Of a DNA stretch of 31,584 nucleotides, positions 15,929 to 23,937 are shown piece after piece (position 1 is the first letter of the stretch; every line of letters begins with the position of its first letter). The notes beneath the pieces are model-generated. The model ran no database searches. It worked only from the letters and a program-made list of their open reading frames with translations, and was not told where the DNA came from. The DNA comes from Rhodospirillaceae bacterium. GTDB lineage: Bacteria > Pseudomonadota > Alphaproteobacteria > Rhodospirillales > Magnetospirillaceae. Location: positions 1-31,584 of the forward strand of contig JASLCK010000029.1 in the NCBI GenBank assembly GCA_030151865.1, written 5' to 3'. The position numbers and the translations under genes were made by a program.

Positions 15929-18028
15929 TTGACCGTTTCTCCACCCTCAGTCGTCTCTGTCTTGCTGGTCGAAGACAATGAGATCGATGCTCAAATCGTC
16001 CTGGCGCGCCTGGAACGGTTTTCGGATTTTTGTGTCCATTGGGTGGAAAATCTGGCCGACTGCCTGGGATTTCTGAACTCTGGCAAGGCCGATGCGGTGT
16101 TGCTGGATTTGAATTTGCCCGATGCGTCCGGGGCTGATCTGATCGACGCGGTACTGTCGGCCTGCGGTACTGCCCCCGTCATCATCCTGACCGGCACCGA
16201 TGATGAAGCCCAGGGGCTGCAGGCCATGCAGCGGGGCTGTCAGGATTACTTGATCAAGGGCCGTACCGACGGTCAGATGATTCGCCGCACCATCCTGTAC
16301 GGGATCGAGCGCAAGGCGTTCGAGGCGGCGTCGCGTCTGCATGCTGAAGTGTTTCAAAATGCCAGCGAAGGCATCACCGTCACCGACGCCCATGGCACCA
16401 TCATCAGCGTCAATCCGGCCTTTTGCCGGATCACCGGCTATCGCCCGGAAGAAGTGATCGGCAAGAACCCGCGCATCCTCAGTTCCGGCCGTCAGGACAA
16501 GGATTTTTACCGGTCCATGTGGACCACGCTGCGCGAAAATGGAGCCTGGAGCGGGGAAATCTGGAACCGCACCAAAAGCGGCGAGGTCTATCCCGAATGG
16601 CTGAGCATTTCCGCCGTGGGCGGCAATGTCGGTCTGCCGACCCATTATGTCGGCGTGTTTCTGGACATGACCACCATGAAGCGCCAGGAGGAGGCGCTGT
16701 TCCGGCTGGCCCATCATGATGCCCTGACGGGTTTGCCCAATCGCATTTTGCTGGGCGACCGCATGCATCAGGCCTTGGCTCAGACCCGTCGGGCCGGGCG
16801 GACCATGGCGATTGCCTATGTGGATTTGGACGGCTTTATGCCGGTCAACGACCGTTACGGCCATCATATCGGCGATGCGTTGCTGGTCGAGATGTCCCGG
16901 CGTATTTCCGCCGCCGTGCGGGCGGGCGATACGGTCGCGCGCCTGGGCGGTGACGAATTCGTGCTGGTCTTGCAGGATCTGGCGGGGATGGAGGAATGTG
17001 ACGCCGCCCTGACCCGCGTTTTGCAAGCCATTGCCGAGCCCATGCGCCACCCGGAAGCGGGTGAGCCGATCGCTATTACCGCCAGCATTGGGGTCAGCCT
17101 GTTCCCCCATGACGACGTGGACCCCGATACCCTGATCCGTCATGCCGATCAGGCCATGTATATCGCCAAGGAAAGCGGGCGGAACCGCTACTGTCTTTAT
17201 GACCCTGAACATGGTCGGCGGTTGGTGCAGCGGCGTGAAAACGCTCAGCAACTGCGCAATGCTTTGGATCAGGGACAGTTCGAACTGTTCTATCAGCCCA
17301 AGGTCAATATGCGTCACGGCACCGTGGTGGGGGCGGAAGCCCTGATCCGCTGGCGTCATCCGGTGCGCGGTCTGGTGCCGCCGTCGGATTTTCTGCCGTT
17401 GATCGAGGAAGCCGATCTGGAAGCCGCCGTCGGCGAATGGGTCACCCGTACCGCTTTGAAGCAGATGTCCTTGTGGCGCCGCCAGGGCCATAGCATTCCG
17501 GTCAGCGTTAATATTGCCGCCAGTCATTTGCTGCGCCCCGATTTTTCTGCCCGGATGGCTGACATGCTGGCGGAATTTCCCGATGTGCCGCCGCGTATGT
17601 TGCAGATCGAGGTGGTGGAAACGGCGGCGTTGGAAGATATCGGTCGGGCCCGCTCGACCTTGGAAGCCTGCCGGGCCATGGGGGTGACCGGGGCTTTGGA
17701 CGATTTCGGTACCGGCTATTCGTCCCTGACCTATCTGCGTCACCTGCCCATCGACACCTTGAAGATTGACCAGTCCTTCATCCGCAATCTGCATGATGAC
17801 GAAGAAGATCTGGCTATCGTCAGGGGCGTGATCATCCTGGCTGCCGGTTTTGGCCGCGCGGTTCTGGCCGAAGGCATCGAAAAGACCGAGCACGGGGAAA
17901 TGTTGCTGCAACTGGGATGTGAGTTGGGGCAGGGCTATCGCATCGCGCGCCCCATGCCGTCCAGCGACTTCCTAGAATGGGCAGGAACCTGGAAACCCGA
18001 TGTCCGTTGGACAACGACCCGCAATTAG
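15929..18028 (+). CDS. Response regulator with PAS, GGDEF and EAL domains (c-di-GMP turnover)
   Basis: A 699-residue cytoplasmic protein. Residues ~8-125 form a receiver (acidic E15/D16, phospho-acceptor D60 in LLDLNLPDASG, TGT and a conserved Lys). A PAS domain follows (~140-255), then a diguanylate cyclase with intact GGDEF at 340-344 and an RxxD inhibitory site (RAGD) five residues before it, and an EAL phosphodiesterase (E470-A-L, then VVETAALED, DDFGTGYSSL, KIDQSF and EGIEK). Both catalytic sites look complete, so it may switch between making and degrading c-di-GMP. The start is a TTG at 15929 with AGGG about 10 bases upstream; later candidates would cut into the receiver. It is divergent from the PAS/CZB receptor pair and overlaps the convergent gene by 4 bases at its stop. 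Confidence 0.93.
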   Translation: MTVSPPSVVSVLLVEDNEIDAQIVLARLERFSDFCVHWVENLADCLGFLNSGKADAVLLDLNLPDASGADLIDAVLSACGTAPVIILTGTDDEAQGLQAMQRGCQDYLIKGRTDGQMIRRTILYGIERKAFEAASRLHAEVFQNASEGITVTDAHGTIISVNPAFCRITGYRPEEVIGKNPRILSSGRQDKDFYRSMWTTLRENGAWSGEIWNRTKSGEVYPEWLSISAVGGNVGLPTHYVGVFLDMTTMKRQEEALFRLAHHDALTGLPNRILLGDRMHQALAQTRRAGRTMAIAYVDLDGFMPVNDRYGHHIGDALLVEMSRRISAAVRAGDTVARLGGDEFVLVLQDLAGMEECDAALTRVLQAIAEPMRHPEAGEPIAITASIGVSLFPHDDVDPDTLIRHADQAMYIAKESGRNRYCLYDPEHGRRLVQRRENAQQLRNALDQGQFELFYQPKVNMRHGTVVGAEALIRWRHPVRGLVPPSDFLPLIEEADLEAAVGEWVTRTALKQMSLWRRQGHSIPVSVNIAASHLLRPDFSARMADMLAEFPDVPPRMLQIEVVETAALEDIGRARSTLEACRAMGVTGALDDFGTGYSSLTYLRHLPIDTLKIDQSFIRNLHDDEEDLAIVRGVIILAAGFGRAVLAEGIEKTEHGEMLLQLGCELGQGYRIARPMPSSDFLEWAGTWKPDVRWTTTRN

Positions 18029-18681
18029 CCTTTTGCGGGCGTTCGGGTCAGCAGCAACAGCACGAAGACCACCCCCAGCATTTCCAATCCGGTACTGATC
18101 AGCACGGCCAACACCGCCGCATCGAAGCCGTCGGCGGTGTGTCTGCGCACGGCGCGGCCTTCTTCCTGGGCCAGAAAAGACAGGCGTTCCAGGGCTTGGG
18201 CGGCGTGGCGATAGGCCAGGGCGTTCTGATTAAACGCCTCGGTCGCTTCTGCCGTGCCGCGGGTCGGATGGTTGGGAATGTCCTTCAGGCTGTTGGAATA
18301 GCTGTACCAATAGGTCAGGAAATCGACGAAGACCCGTTTCTGTTCGGTCGAGCTGTCGAGGGATTCGTATTGGCGCAGTCCTGCGACGATGCGGGCATCC
18401 ATATCGTCCAGGCGGTTCAGCCAGCGGCTGCGGTCCTGGGCCGATGTCAGCAAAATCCCGCTGGCCTCGGCAGCACGCATGCCTTCCAGATCGGCGCTTA
18501 ACCGTCCAGCCACGGCAATGCTGGCCATGGTTTGATCCAGGATATCGCCGGATTGCTCGTTCAACTGGTTGATCTGATAGATGGCGAACAGCCCGTTCAG
18601 CAGGGCGATCCAGGCCAGGGCCGCCAAGCTGACTGTCAGCTTTTGCACGGGCCGGGGTAGGGCGAGGCGGCGCGGCGTCAT
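18025..18681 (-). CDS. Membrane protein with four-helix-bundle sensor and no output domain
   Basis: A 218-residue protein with TM1 at ~14-35, a purely helical periplasmic region at ~36-187 resembling the four-helix-bundle sensor of chemoreceptors (QLNEQSGDILDQTMASIAVA, then several amphipathic helices) and TM2 at ~188-211. The protein stops about seven residues after TM2, exactly where a HAMP and signalling domain would normally begin. Nothing suggests a frameshift: the stop is followed at once by the convergent GGDEF-EAL gene, with a 4-base overlap. Its ATG overlaps the stop of the alpha/beta hydrolase (ATGA), making it the last gene of a five-gene operon. Function unknown; it may present a periplasmic sensor to another membrane partner. 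Confidence 0.8.
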   Translation of the reverse strand: MTPRRLALPRPVQKLTVSLAALAWIALLNGLFAIYQINQLNEQSGDILDQTMASIAVAGRLSADLEGMRAAEASGILLTSAQDRSRWLNRLDDMDARIVAGLRQYESLDSSTEQKRVFVDFLTYWYSYSNSLKDIPNHPTRGTAEATEAFNQNALAYRHAAQALERLSFLAQEEGRAVRRHTADGFDAAVLAVLISTGLEMLGVVFVLLLLTRTPAKG

Positions 18682-19556
18682 CGCGGTTCTGCCTGTGCGG
18701 GTTGGGCGCAGTGCCGGTCCGGATCGGTGAAGCCGATGATGGCGTCGGTCGCACCTTGGGCGAACAGGTCTTCATGGCCTGCCGCTTTGGGGAAAAATCC
18801 CTGTTTGGGACTATTGGCGGCGTTCAGCAGCTTATGACCAAAAAAGGCGGGGATGATGTCATCGGCCTCGCCATGGATCAGCAGCAGGGGCACGTGTACT
18901 TTGCCGATGCGGTCAATCGAGGCAAAACGGTCGCGGGCCAGATAGCCGACGGCGCGCACATTGAAGCTGTGTCCCGCCACATCGCCGATCGATGTATAGG
19001 GGGCCAGCAGTACCAGTTGTTTCGGGGGCGTTTCCTCGGCCATCTTGACCGCGACCCCGGTTCCCAGGGAATGGGCGACAAACACCAACTGCTCGGGCGG
19101 CAGACCCTTTTGCCGCAGAAAACGTACAGCGGCCCGGCCGTCTTCAAACAATCCCTGTTCCGACGGTTTGCCGGGATTGCCGCCATAGCCGCGATATTCC
19201 AGCATCAAGGCCCCAAATCCCGCATGCAAAAGCTGCTCAAGGTTCAGGGCGGCCTGTTTCACATCGCCCTCATTGCCATGAAAAAACAGCAAGGTCGGAC
19301 AGCCGGGATAGGCGGGCTTGTACCAGGATGCCAGACTAAGCCCGTCACCGGTGGGCAAGAACACCACCTGGGTGCCGGTCATGCCGATCTGGCGGGGGTC
19401 GGCGGCGTCATCGTAAAGATTGGTTTCAAACAGGATATGACGCTGGCCAAAAAACAGCACCAGGGCAAAGATCACGGCGCTGGCCAGAAAAAGCGCCCCC
19501 AGACTGGCGCAAAACAACAACAGGCACTGACGCTGGTGGCTCCAAAAGCCGGTCAT
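18678..19556 (-). CDS. Membrane-anchored alpha/beta hydrolase (BEM46/YfhR-like)
   Basis: A 292-residue serine hydrolase with an N-terminal membrane segment at ~12-36. The alpha/beta hydrolase fold is shown by the oxyanion-hole loop FFHGNEGD (H93-G94-N95), the nucleophile elbow AHSLGTG (S163), a candidate acid D232 or D233 in HGEADDIIP, and the catalytic His H261 in AAGHEDLF. The family includes BEM46, YfhR and ABHD13-like proteins, whose substrates are mostly unknown; esterase or thioesterase activity is likely. The start at 19556 is chosen because its ATG overlaps the stop of the upstream Cache-protein gene (ATGA); the frame is open further upstream but only inside that gene. Its own stop overlaps the next ATG in the same way. 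Confidence 0.9.
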   Translation of the reverse strand: MTGFWSHQRQCLLLFCASLGALFLASAVIFALVLFFGQRHILFETNLYDDAADPRQIGMTGTQVVFLPTGDGLSLASWYKPAYPGCPTLLFFHGNEGDVKQAALNLEQLLHAGFGALMLEYRGYGGNPGKPSEQGLFEDGRAAVRFLRQKGLPPEQLVFVAHSLGTGVAVKMAEETPPKQLVLLAPYTSIGDVAGHSFNVRAVGYLARDRFASIDRIGKVHVPLLLIHGEADDIIPAFFGHKLLNAANSPKQGFFPKAAGHEDLFAQGATDAIIGFTDPDRHCAQPAQAEPR

Positions 19557-20635
19557 TCCGCCGGTCCGGTGGGGTGCGCCTCGGTATCGTCGGGGTCCAA
19601 GGTCAGGTGTGACGACAGATAAAGACCGCGCAGCAGCAGAAACATCGATAACAGGGCCGCCGCCGCCGCCGCTCCCAACTCGATCGCCATGGTGCGCCAC
19701 CAATCGTGGAATTGCGGCCCGTTGGTCGAGCGCGCCGACACCACCAGGGGCAGGCCGGAAATCGGGTGATAGGCGGCAATTTCCAAACGCCCGTTCAGCG
19801 GGTTGGGCAGTTCGCCCCATTGCGGTGCGCCGGAATTGACCGCATCGCGGAAAGCGGGGATGGGGGGAAACACTTCGCCCACATGGTCGGCGCCATCTTG
19901 GTGCACCGCCAGCAGCCGCCCATCGGACTGAAACAGCCGGACATCCTTACGCAGGAAGAAAGCTGGGGTGAACGGATTGTTCAACAATGAATCCGGGGTC
20001 ACCCCCGCCACCAGGACGCCTTGCAGATTGCCGTTGGCGTCATCGATTCCCAATGTCATCAGCAGGTAAAGGGCGGGTTGGGTCAGTTCCAACTGCGGTC
20101 CGGTCAAGCTGCCCGCCAGCACGTAAAGGCTGTTGGCGGAATCGCGATGGTGGCGGATGAAAATGCGGCCCCGTCCGGTGACATTGCGGCGCAGTTGAGT
20201 GGCGTCGGAACTGACCAGCAAATCCCCTTCGGCTGAAAACAGGCTGACGAAACGGACATATTGCTGCTGGGCGATCTGATGGCGGAACTGCGATTGCAGG
20301 GCAACCTTGGTGGTCTGGCCGTTCAGCATGTCCACGCTGGAGCGACGCAGGTCATGTTGCAGCGAATCGCTGACCTCGCCCAGGATTGCGCCCAAAGTTT
20401 CCGCCACTTCCGACGCGGTATGATGGGCTTCCATGCCCCAGGTGGCGACGGCGTCGGAATGGCCTTCCCATTTGGCGATGCCATCCCAGCCCGACACGAT
20501 GGCCGACAGACACAAAAAGGCCGACAGCCCAAAGCACGCCATGGGGCTGGCCAGGGTTGACCGCCACCAGGAACGCTTTTTGATCTGGCCTTGAGGGTCT
20601 GCCATGGCTGCGTTATGGGCGTGTGTCGTTGGCAT
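19553..20635 (-). CDS. Membrane protein with periplasmic Cache-like sensor and no output domain
   Basis: A 360-residue protein with TM1 at ~30-50, a large periplasmic region at ~52-310, TM2 at ~317-337 and a short tail of ~23 residues. The periplasmic part looks like a double-Cache (PDC) sensor: a long N-terminal helix, then FVSLFSAEGDLLVSSDATQL and a later strand-rich unit with VRLFQSDGRLLAV and HPISGLPLVVSAR. The tail has no HAMP, kinase or cyclase domain. AAGGTGG lies 9 bases before the ATG at 20635, just after the Sel1-protein stop (17-base gap). It is translationally coupled to the hydrolase gene by an ATGA overlap, which suggests the two proteins work together at the membrane. The ligand is unknown. 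Confidence 0.82.
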   Translation of the reverse strand: MPTTHAHNAAMADPQGQIKKRSWWRSTLASPMACFGLSAFLCLSAIVSGWDGIAKWEGHSDAVATWGMEAHHTASEVAETLGAILGEVSDSLQHDLRRSSVDMLNGQTTKVALQSQFRHQIAQQQYVRFVSLFSAEGDLLVSSDATQLRRNVTGRGRIFIRHHRDSANSLYVLAGSLTGPQLELTQPALYLLMTLGIDDANGNLQGVLVAGVTPDSLLNNPFTPAFFLRKDVRLFQSDGRLLAVHQDGADHVGEVFPPIPAFRDAVNSGAPQWGELPNPLNGRLEIAAYHPISGLPLVVSARSTNGPQFHDWWRTMAIELGAAAAAALLSMFLLLRGLYLSSHLTLDPDDTEAHPTGPAE

Positions 20636-20652
20636 GGGGCATTTCCACCTTC

Positions 20653-21777
20653 TTATTGGCAGCTGGCACCGTCATCCGTCCAGCGCGACGCAACGCCCAA
20701 GGCATTGCGTAAGGCTGATCGGCATGAACCGGGGGTGGTGCGGGTAATTTGCGTCGAAGGGCTTTCCTTATCGGCGGCGTCGGCGGTGGCTTTGCCGTTG
20801 GTCGGCCGGGTCAAGGCGGCAAAGGTCGGATCACGGGGGCGCCAGCGGTCGATCTTGGCATTCAGCGCATCGATTTGCGCCGGGCTTAAGAATCGGGCCT
20901 GTTGATCGCGGGCGCTTTGCGCCGCTGTGCGGTTGGGCGGGTCGGCGGCCTGGGTGGCCGCCAGGGCAAACCATTGATAGGCGATCTCGGGGGTGGCAAC
21001 GACGCCTTTGCCCGTGGCGTAAAGACGTCCCAGGTTGAACTCGGCCTGATAATCCCCTTGCAGGGCGGCCATTTCGTACCAATAGGCCGCCTGCTTGTCA
21101 TCGGCGGCAAGTCCGACGCCGTTGGCATACATCGCGCCCAGGATGCGCTGGGACTCTGCGTCCCCCTGATCGGCAGCGGCGCGGTACCATTGGGCCGATT
21201 GGGCCAAGTCGGGGCCGATCTGGCCTAAGCGTAGAGCCAGTTCTTTTTGTGCCCCCAGATGATTTTGCTCGGCGGCGTCGCGCAGATGCTGCAACGCTTC
21301 TGCGTTGTTGGGGAACAGATCGCCGCGCCGCAATTGCAAAAGCCCCAGATTGTATTGGGCGGACGGGTTGCCGCTGTCGGCGGATCGGCGGTACCAAAGG
21401 GCGGCTTCGGCGTCGTCCTGGGGCAGGCCTTGGCCCAGTTCCAGGGCAAGGCCAAGATTGAAGGCGGCTTCGTCGTTGCCCTGTTCGGCGGCTTTGCGCC
21501 ACCATTCACGGGCTTTTGCGCCATTGGCCGGGGTGCCGCGTCCGGTGCTGTAAAGCACGGCCAGATTGTTCTGTGCGGCCGCATCCCCCTTTTGGGCGGC
21601 GTCCTGCATTTCCTGGAAGGCGGTTTTGTAATCGCCCTCCATATAAGCGGCTAAGCCCCGGTCAAAGCCTGCCCAGACCAGGGGTGCAGCAAACATCAGC
21701 GCTGTTACGGCCAGGATTTTCGGTCCCCAGCCGTGGCTCGGTTGCATGCCGCCCGAAAAGAAGGCGGATATCCTCAT
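20653..21777 (-). CDS. Exported Sel1-repeat (TPR-like) protein
   Basis: A 374-residue protein with a signal peptide (hydrophobic ~20-33, ending FAAPLVWA) followed by about six Sel1-like repeats at ~37-290. These are recognisable by their A-x-x-x-L-G and G-x-G spacing, for example AQNNLAVLYSTGRGT, AAFNLGLALELGQG, AQYNLGLLQLRRG and AEFNLGRLYATGKG. Sel1 solenoids act as protein-protein scaffolds. The last ~36 residues contain a Cys pair (SCRSALRN... GASCQ) that could form a disulfide in the periplasm. The ATG at 21777 shares a base with the upstream stop (TGATG), which favours this start, although ATG 21747 would also give a good signal peptide. Second gene of the five-gene envelope operon. Confidence 0.88.
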   Translation of the reverse strand: MRISAFFSGGMQPSHGWGPKILAVTALMFAAPLVWAGFDRGLAAYMEGDYKTAFQEMQDAAQKGDAAAQNNLAVLYSTGRGTPANGAKAREWWRKAAEQGNDEAAFNLGLALELGQGLPQDDAEAALWYRRSADSGNPSAQYNLGLLQLRRGDLFPNNAEALQHLRDAAEQNHLGAQKELALRLGQIGPDLAQSAQWYRAAADQGDAESQRILGAMYANGVGLAADDKQAAYWYEMAALQGDYQAEFNLGRLYATGKGVVATPEIAYQWFALAATQAADPPNRTAAQSARDQQARFLSPAQIDALNAKIDRWRPRDPTFAALTRPTNGKATADAADKESPSTQITRTTPGSCRSALRNALGVASRWTDDGASCQ

Positions 21778-22313
21778 CAGGGATGCGCCAAATGAAAGAC
21801 GGCATCAGGACCGCGCAAGGTGATGCGGCCAAAATCCGGGACGGTCGGCACGGAAACCAAGGGGGAGAAAAGCACCGCCGTCTGCCGGGGCGCAGCCAAT
21901 GTGACGGTGGGGGCCACGGTCATTTCCTGGGGCGGCGGGCGGCGGTGCGCCGCCTTGCCGTCGGGGATCAGCGGGGTCACGGTGGCGGCTTGCTGGGCGT
22001 CCGTGCCCTGGTTGGCCGGGCTGGCCTTGCCGGGGTGTCGCGCGCCCGTGACCTGCGACGGCAAGTGTATAGCGTCGTGCTGCTTCTTGCCGTTGGGGGC
22101 GCTTAGATGCTTGTTGGCCCCCGGCTTGCCGCTAATGCCCGGCACTGTCGGGTTGGGGCCGTGCCCGGCGGGCGCCGAGATCGGCTGGTGCGGAACATGC
22201 GGGGCGTGCCCATGGCTGGGCGGTTGAGCGCTGGATACGGGCGAGGCAAACCCGACCGCCAGCAGACAGGGGCTGAGCAGCGCGATGATCGCGAATGCGG
22301 GAAGGCGTGCCAT
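21777..22313 (-). CDS. Exported His- and Pro-rich protein of unknown function
   Basis: A 178-residue protein with a clear signal peptide (MARLPAFAIIALLS..., cleavage probably after VSSA at residue 29). The mature part has no recognised domain. It is low in complexity and rich in Pro, Ala, Gly and His: twelve His residues, five of them between 34 and 51 in an HGHAPHVPH stretch, and no Cys after the signal peptide. The C-terminal 50 residues are more ordered (MTVAPTVTLAAPRQTAVLF, FGRITLRGPDAVFHL). It opens a five-gene minus-strand operon and its stop codon overlaps the Sel1 gene's start (TGATG). No strong ribosome binding site precedes the ATG at 22313. Metal binding is a guess from the His content. 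Confidence 0.65.
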   Translation of the reverse strand: MARLPAFAIIALLSPCLLAVGFASPVSSAQPPSHGHAPHVPHQPISAPAGHGPNPTVPGISGKPGANKHLSAPNGKKQHDAIHLPSQVTGARHPGKASPANQGTDAQQAATVTPLIPDGKAAHRRPPPQEMTVAPTVTLAAPRQTAVLFSPLVSVPTVPDFGRITLRGPDAVFHLAHP

Positions 22314-22553
22314 GGGATCAACCGGTTCCGGTAATTAGTAATCGGCCATTATGCCACATCCTGGATCGGGTCGGAATGGAAAGCCGATGAAAAATCCGTG
22401 TCCGTCCATCAGGGCGGTAGGACGGGAAAATAATGCAGGGTCCTGTCGCTTACTTGGCCGCACTGCAAGTCTGCGCATTGCGTCGGTAAGGATTTCTTTG
22501 TTAAGAAGAGTACCTATCCGAATGGCCGGACAGGCCAAAAGGTTTAACCATCG

Positions 22554-22571
22554 GGTAAGGACAGTCCTACC
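22554..22571 (+). promoter_or_regulatory. rodZ: Hairpin covering the ribosome binding site of the rodZ-like gene
   Basis: GGTA-A-GGA at 22554-22561 can pair with TCC-TACC at 22565-22571, with one bulged A and a three-base loop. The arm contains the likely Shine-Dalgarno sequence AAGGA (22557-22561) and the structure touches the GTG start at 22572. It could lower or regulate translation; the pairing is seen, the effect is inferred. Confidence 0.35.
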
Positions 22572-23930
22572 GTGGCATCGGAACATCAGGATCAAGGCGT
22601 TTCGTCCAGCGATTTCGCAGCCGAAAACGTCAAGGGCGTTGGCATTCTTCTGCGCGAGGAGCGCGAACGGCAGGGGCAGGATTTGCCCGCCGTCGCAGTG
22701 CAGTTGCGCATCCGTCTGCCCTATTTGCAGGCTATCGAGGCTCAGCGTTATTACGATCTGCCCGGTTCGACCTATGCGGTTGGCTTCGTGCGCGGCTATG
22801 CCGAGCATCTGGGGCTGGACAGCGAAGATATCGTGCGTCGCTTCAAGCAGGAAATGGGGGGCGAATTCGGCAGCCGCAAGGAACTGGTGTTCCCCACGGC
22901 GGTCAACGAAAGCAGCATCCCCACTGGTGGCCTGCTGTTCCTGGCCCTGATCCTGGCCGGTTTAGCCTATGGCGGCTGGTACTGGTACGAAGGGCATTCG
23001 GAACAGAGCGCCGACGCCGTTCCCGCCTTGCCTGATCGTCTGGCCGCGCTGATCCATCGTCCGGTTGGCGGCAGCGGGTCGGAAGTGATCCCGGTCGCTC
23101 CGGCGGGTGGCGTTCAGACCGCTGCCGTGCCGTCGTCTGATGGAACCAATGCAAACGCGCCCTTGCCGCCGTCGGTCCCGGTGACGCCGTCGGCCGCGCC
23201 AAGCGATAGCGCTGCTGCACCGGCTGTATCGCCGCCTGCTGCTGATCCGGCTTCTGCTGCCGTGACCGTACAGCCGCCGTTGCCGCCCAGCACCGCCCCG
23301 GTTGCCAGCGATGCCGATCCGGCCAAGCCCGTCGTCGAGCCGACCAAGGTCGAACAGGTCAAGCTGTCCGATACCAAAAGCGTCAAGGATCTGAAGAAGC
23401 TGGAAGCCAAGCCGGTCCCCTCGGTCGCGGCCAAGCCCGCCGAACCGTCCGAACCGGAAGAGGCGATGCCCGCCGATCTGTCGCCGCCCGCGCCGGAACC
23501 GGCCAAGCCGGTCGAACAGGCCAAGCCTGTCGATCAACCTAAGCCCGCCGACCCCCAGGCCAAGCCCGATGACGGCAAGCCGTCGCGCGTGGTCTTGAAG
23601 GCCGAGGAAGATTGCTGGATCGAAGTCCGCGATGCCTCGGGCGCTATCGTGCATTCCCGTCTGTTGCGCCGCGGTGAAACCTATTCGGTGCCGTCGCGCA
23701 GCGGTCTTAGCCTGACGGCGGGCAATGCCGGGGCGCTGAGCGTTCTGGTGGATGGCAAGGGCACCACTTCGTTGGGTCGGGCCGGCATGGTGCGTCGCGG
23801 CGTCACCCTGGACGCCGACCGGCTGAACGCCGGGGCTGGCGCTCCGCCGCCGCCGCCTGCGCCACCCGCCGATGCGCCTGCTGACGGTGCCGCTCCTGCC
23901 GCTGCCCCTACGGGTGCGGTTCAGCAGTAA
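22572..23930 (+). CDS. rodZ: RodZ-like helix-turn-helix membrane protein (cell shape)
   Basis: A 452-residue bitopic membrane protein. Residues ~20-92 are the cytoplasmic RodZ-type helix-turn-helix (VGILLREERERQGQDLPAVA, YLQAIEAQRYYDLPGSTYAV), which in RodZ binds MreB. A single membrane segment lies at ~119-137. A long Pro/Ala/Lys-rich periplasmic linker (~145-340) leads to a C-terminal DUF4115 domain (~345-420: VLKAEEDCWIEVRDASG, RLLRRGETYSVP). The tail is Pro/Ala-rich. Start is GTG. The gene order rodZ-ispG-hisS matches E. coli (rodZ-ispG-hisS), supporting orthology. The linker is low in complexity and longer than in E. coli RodZ (337 residues). A terminator follows, so ispG may have its own promoter or depend on readthrough. 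Confidence 0.88.
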   Translation: MASEHQDQGVSSSDFAAENVKGVGILLREERERQGQDLPAVAVQLRIRLPYLQAIEAQRYYDLPGSTYAVGFVRGYAEHLGLDSEDIVRRFKQEMGGEFGSRKELVFPTAVNESSIPTGGLLFLALILAGLAYGGWYWYEGHSEQSADAVPALPDRLAALIHRPVGGSGSEVIPVAPAGGVQTAAVPSSDGTNANAPLPPSVPVTPSAAPSDSAAAPAVSPPAADPASAAVTVQPPLPPSTAPVASDADPAKPVVEPTKVEQVKLSDTKSVKDLKKLEAKPVPSVAAKPAEPSEPEEAMPADLSPPAPEPAKPVEQAKPVDQPKPADPQAKPDDGKPSRVVLKAEEDCWIEVRDASGAIVHSRLLRRGETYSVPSRSGLSLTAGNAGALSVLVDGKGTTSLGRAGMVRRGVTLDADRLNAGAGAPPPPPAPPADAPADGAAPAAAPTGAVQQ

Positions 23931-23937
23931 GAAAAAA

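Noticed and set aside
15947..17911. A 654-codon minus-strand frame opposite the GGDEF-EAL gene
   Set aside because: The plus-strand frame encodes four intact catalytic/receiver domains; the opposite frame is low-complexity.
18025..18681. Four-helix-bundle protein as a frameshifted chemoreceptor
   Set aside because: No HAMP or signalling-domain sequence is found downstream in any frame; the convergent GGDEF-EAL gene begins immediately.
19557..19820. N-terminal extension of the alpha/beta hydrolase
   Set aside because: It lies wholly inside the Cache-protein gene; the ATGA overlap at 19553-19556 and the TM anchor directly after that ATG support the shorter form.
22351..22950. A 199-codon plus-strand frame covering the region before rodZ
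   Set aside because: Its second half overlaps the rodZ helix-turn-helix in another frame, and its composition is Arg/Ser/Cys-rich with no motif; the first 220 bases look like an intergenic promoter region.
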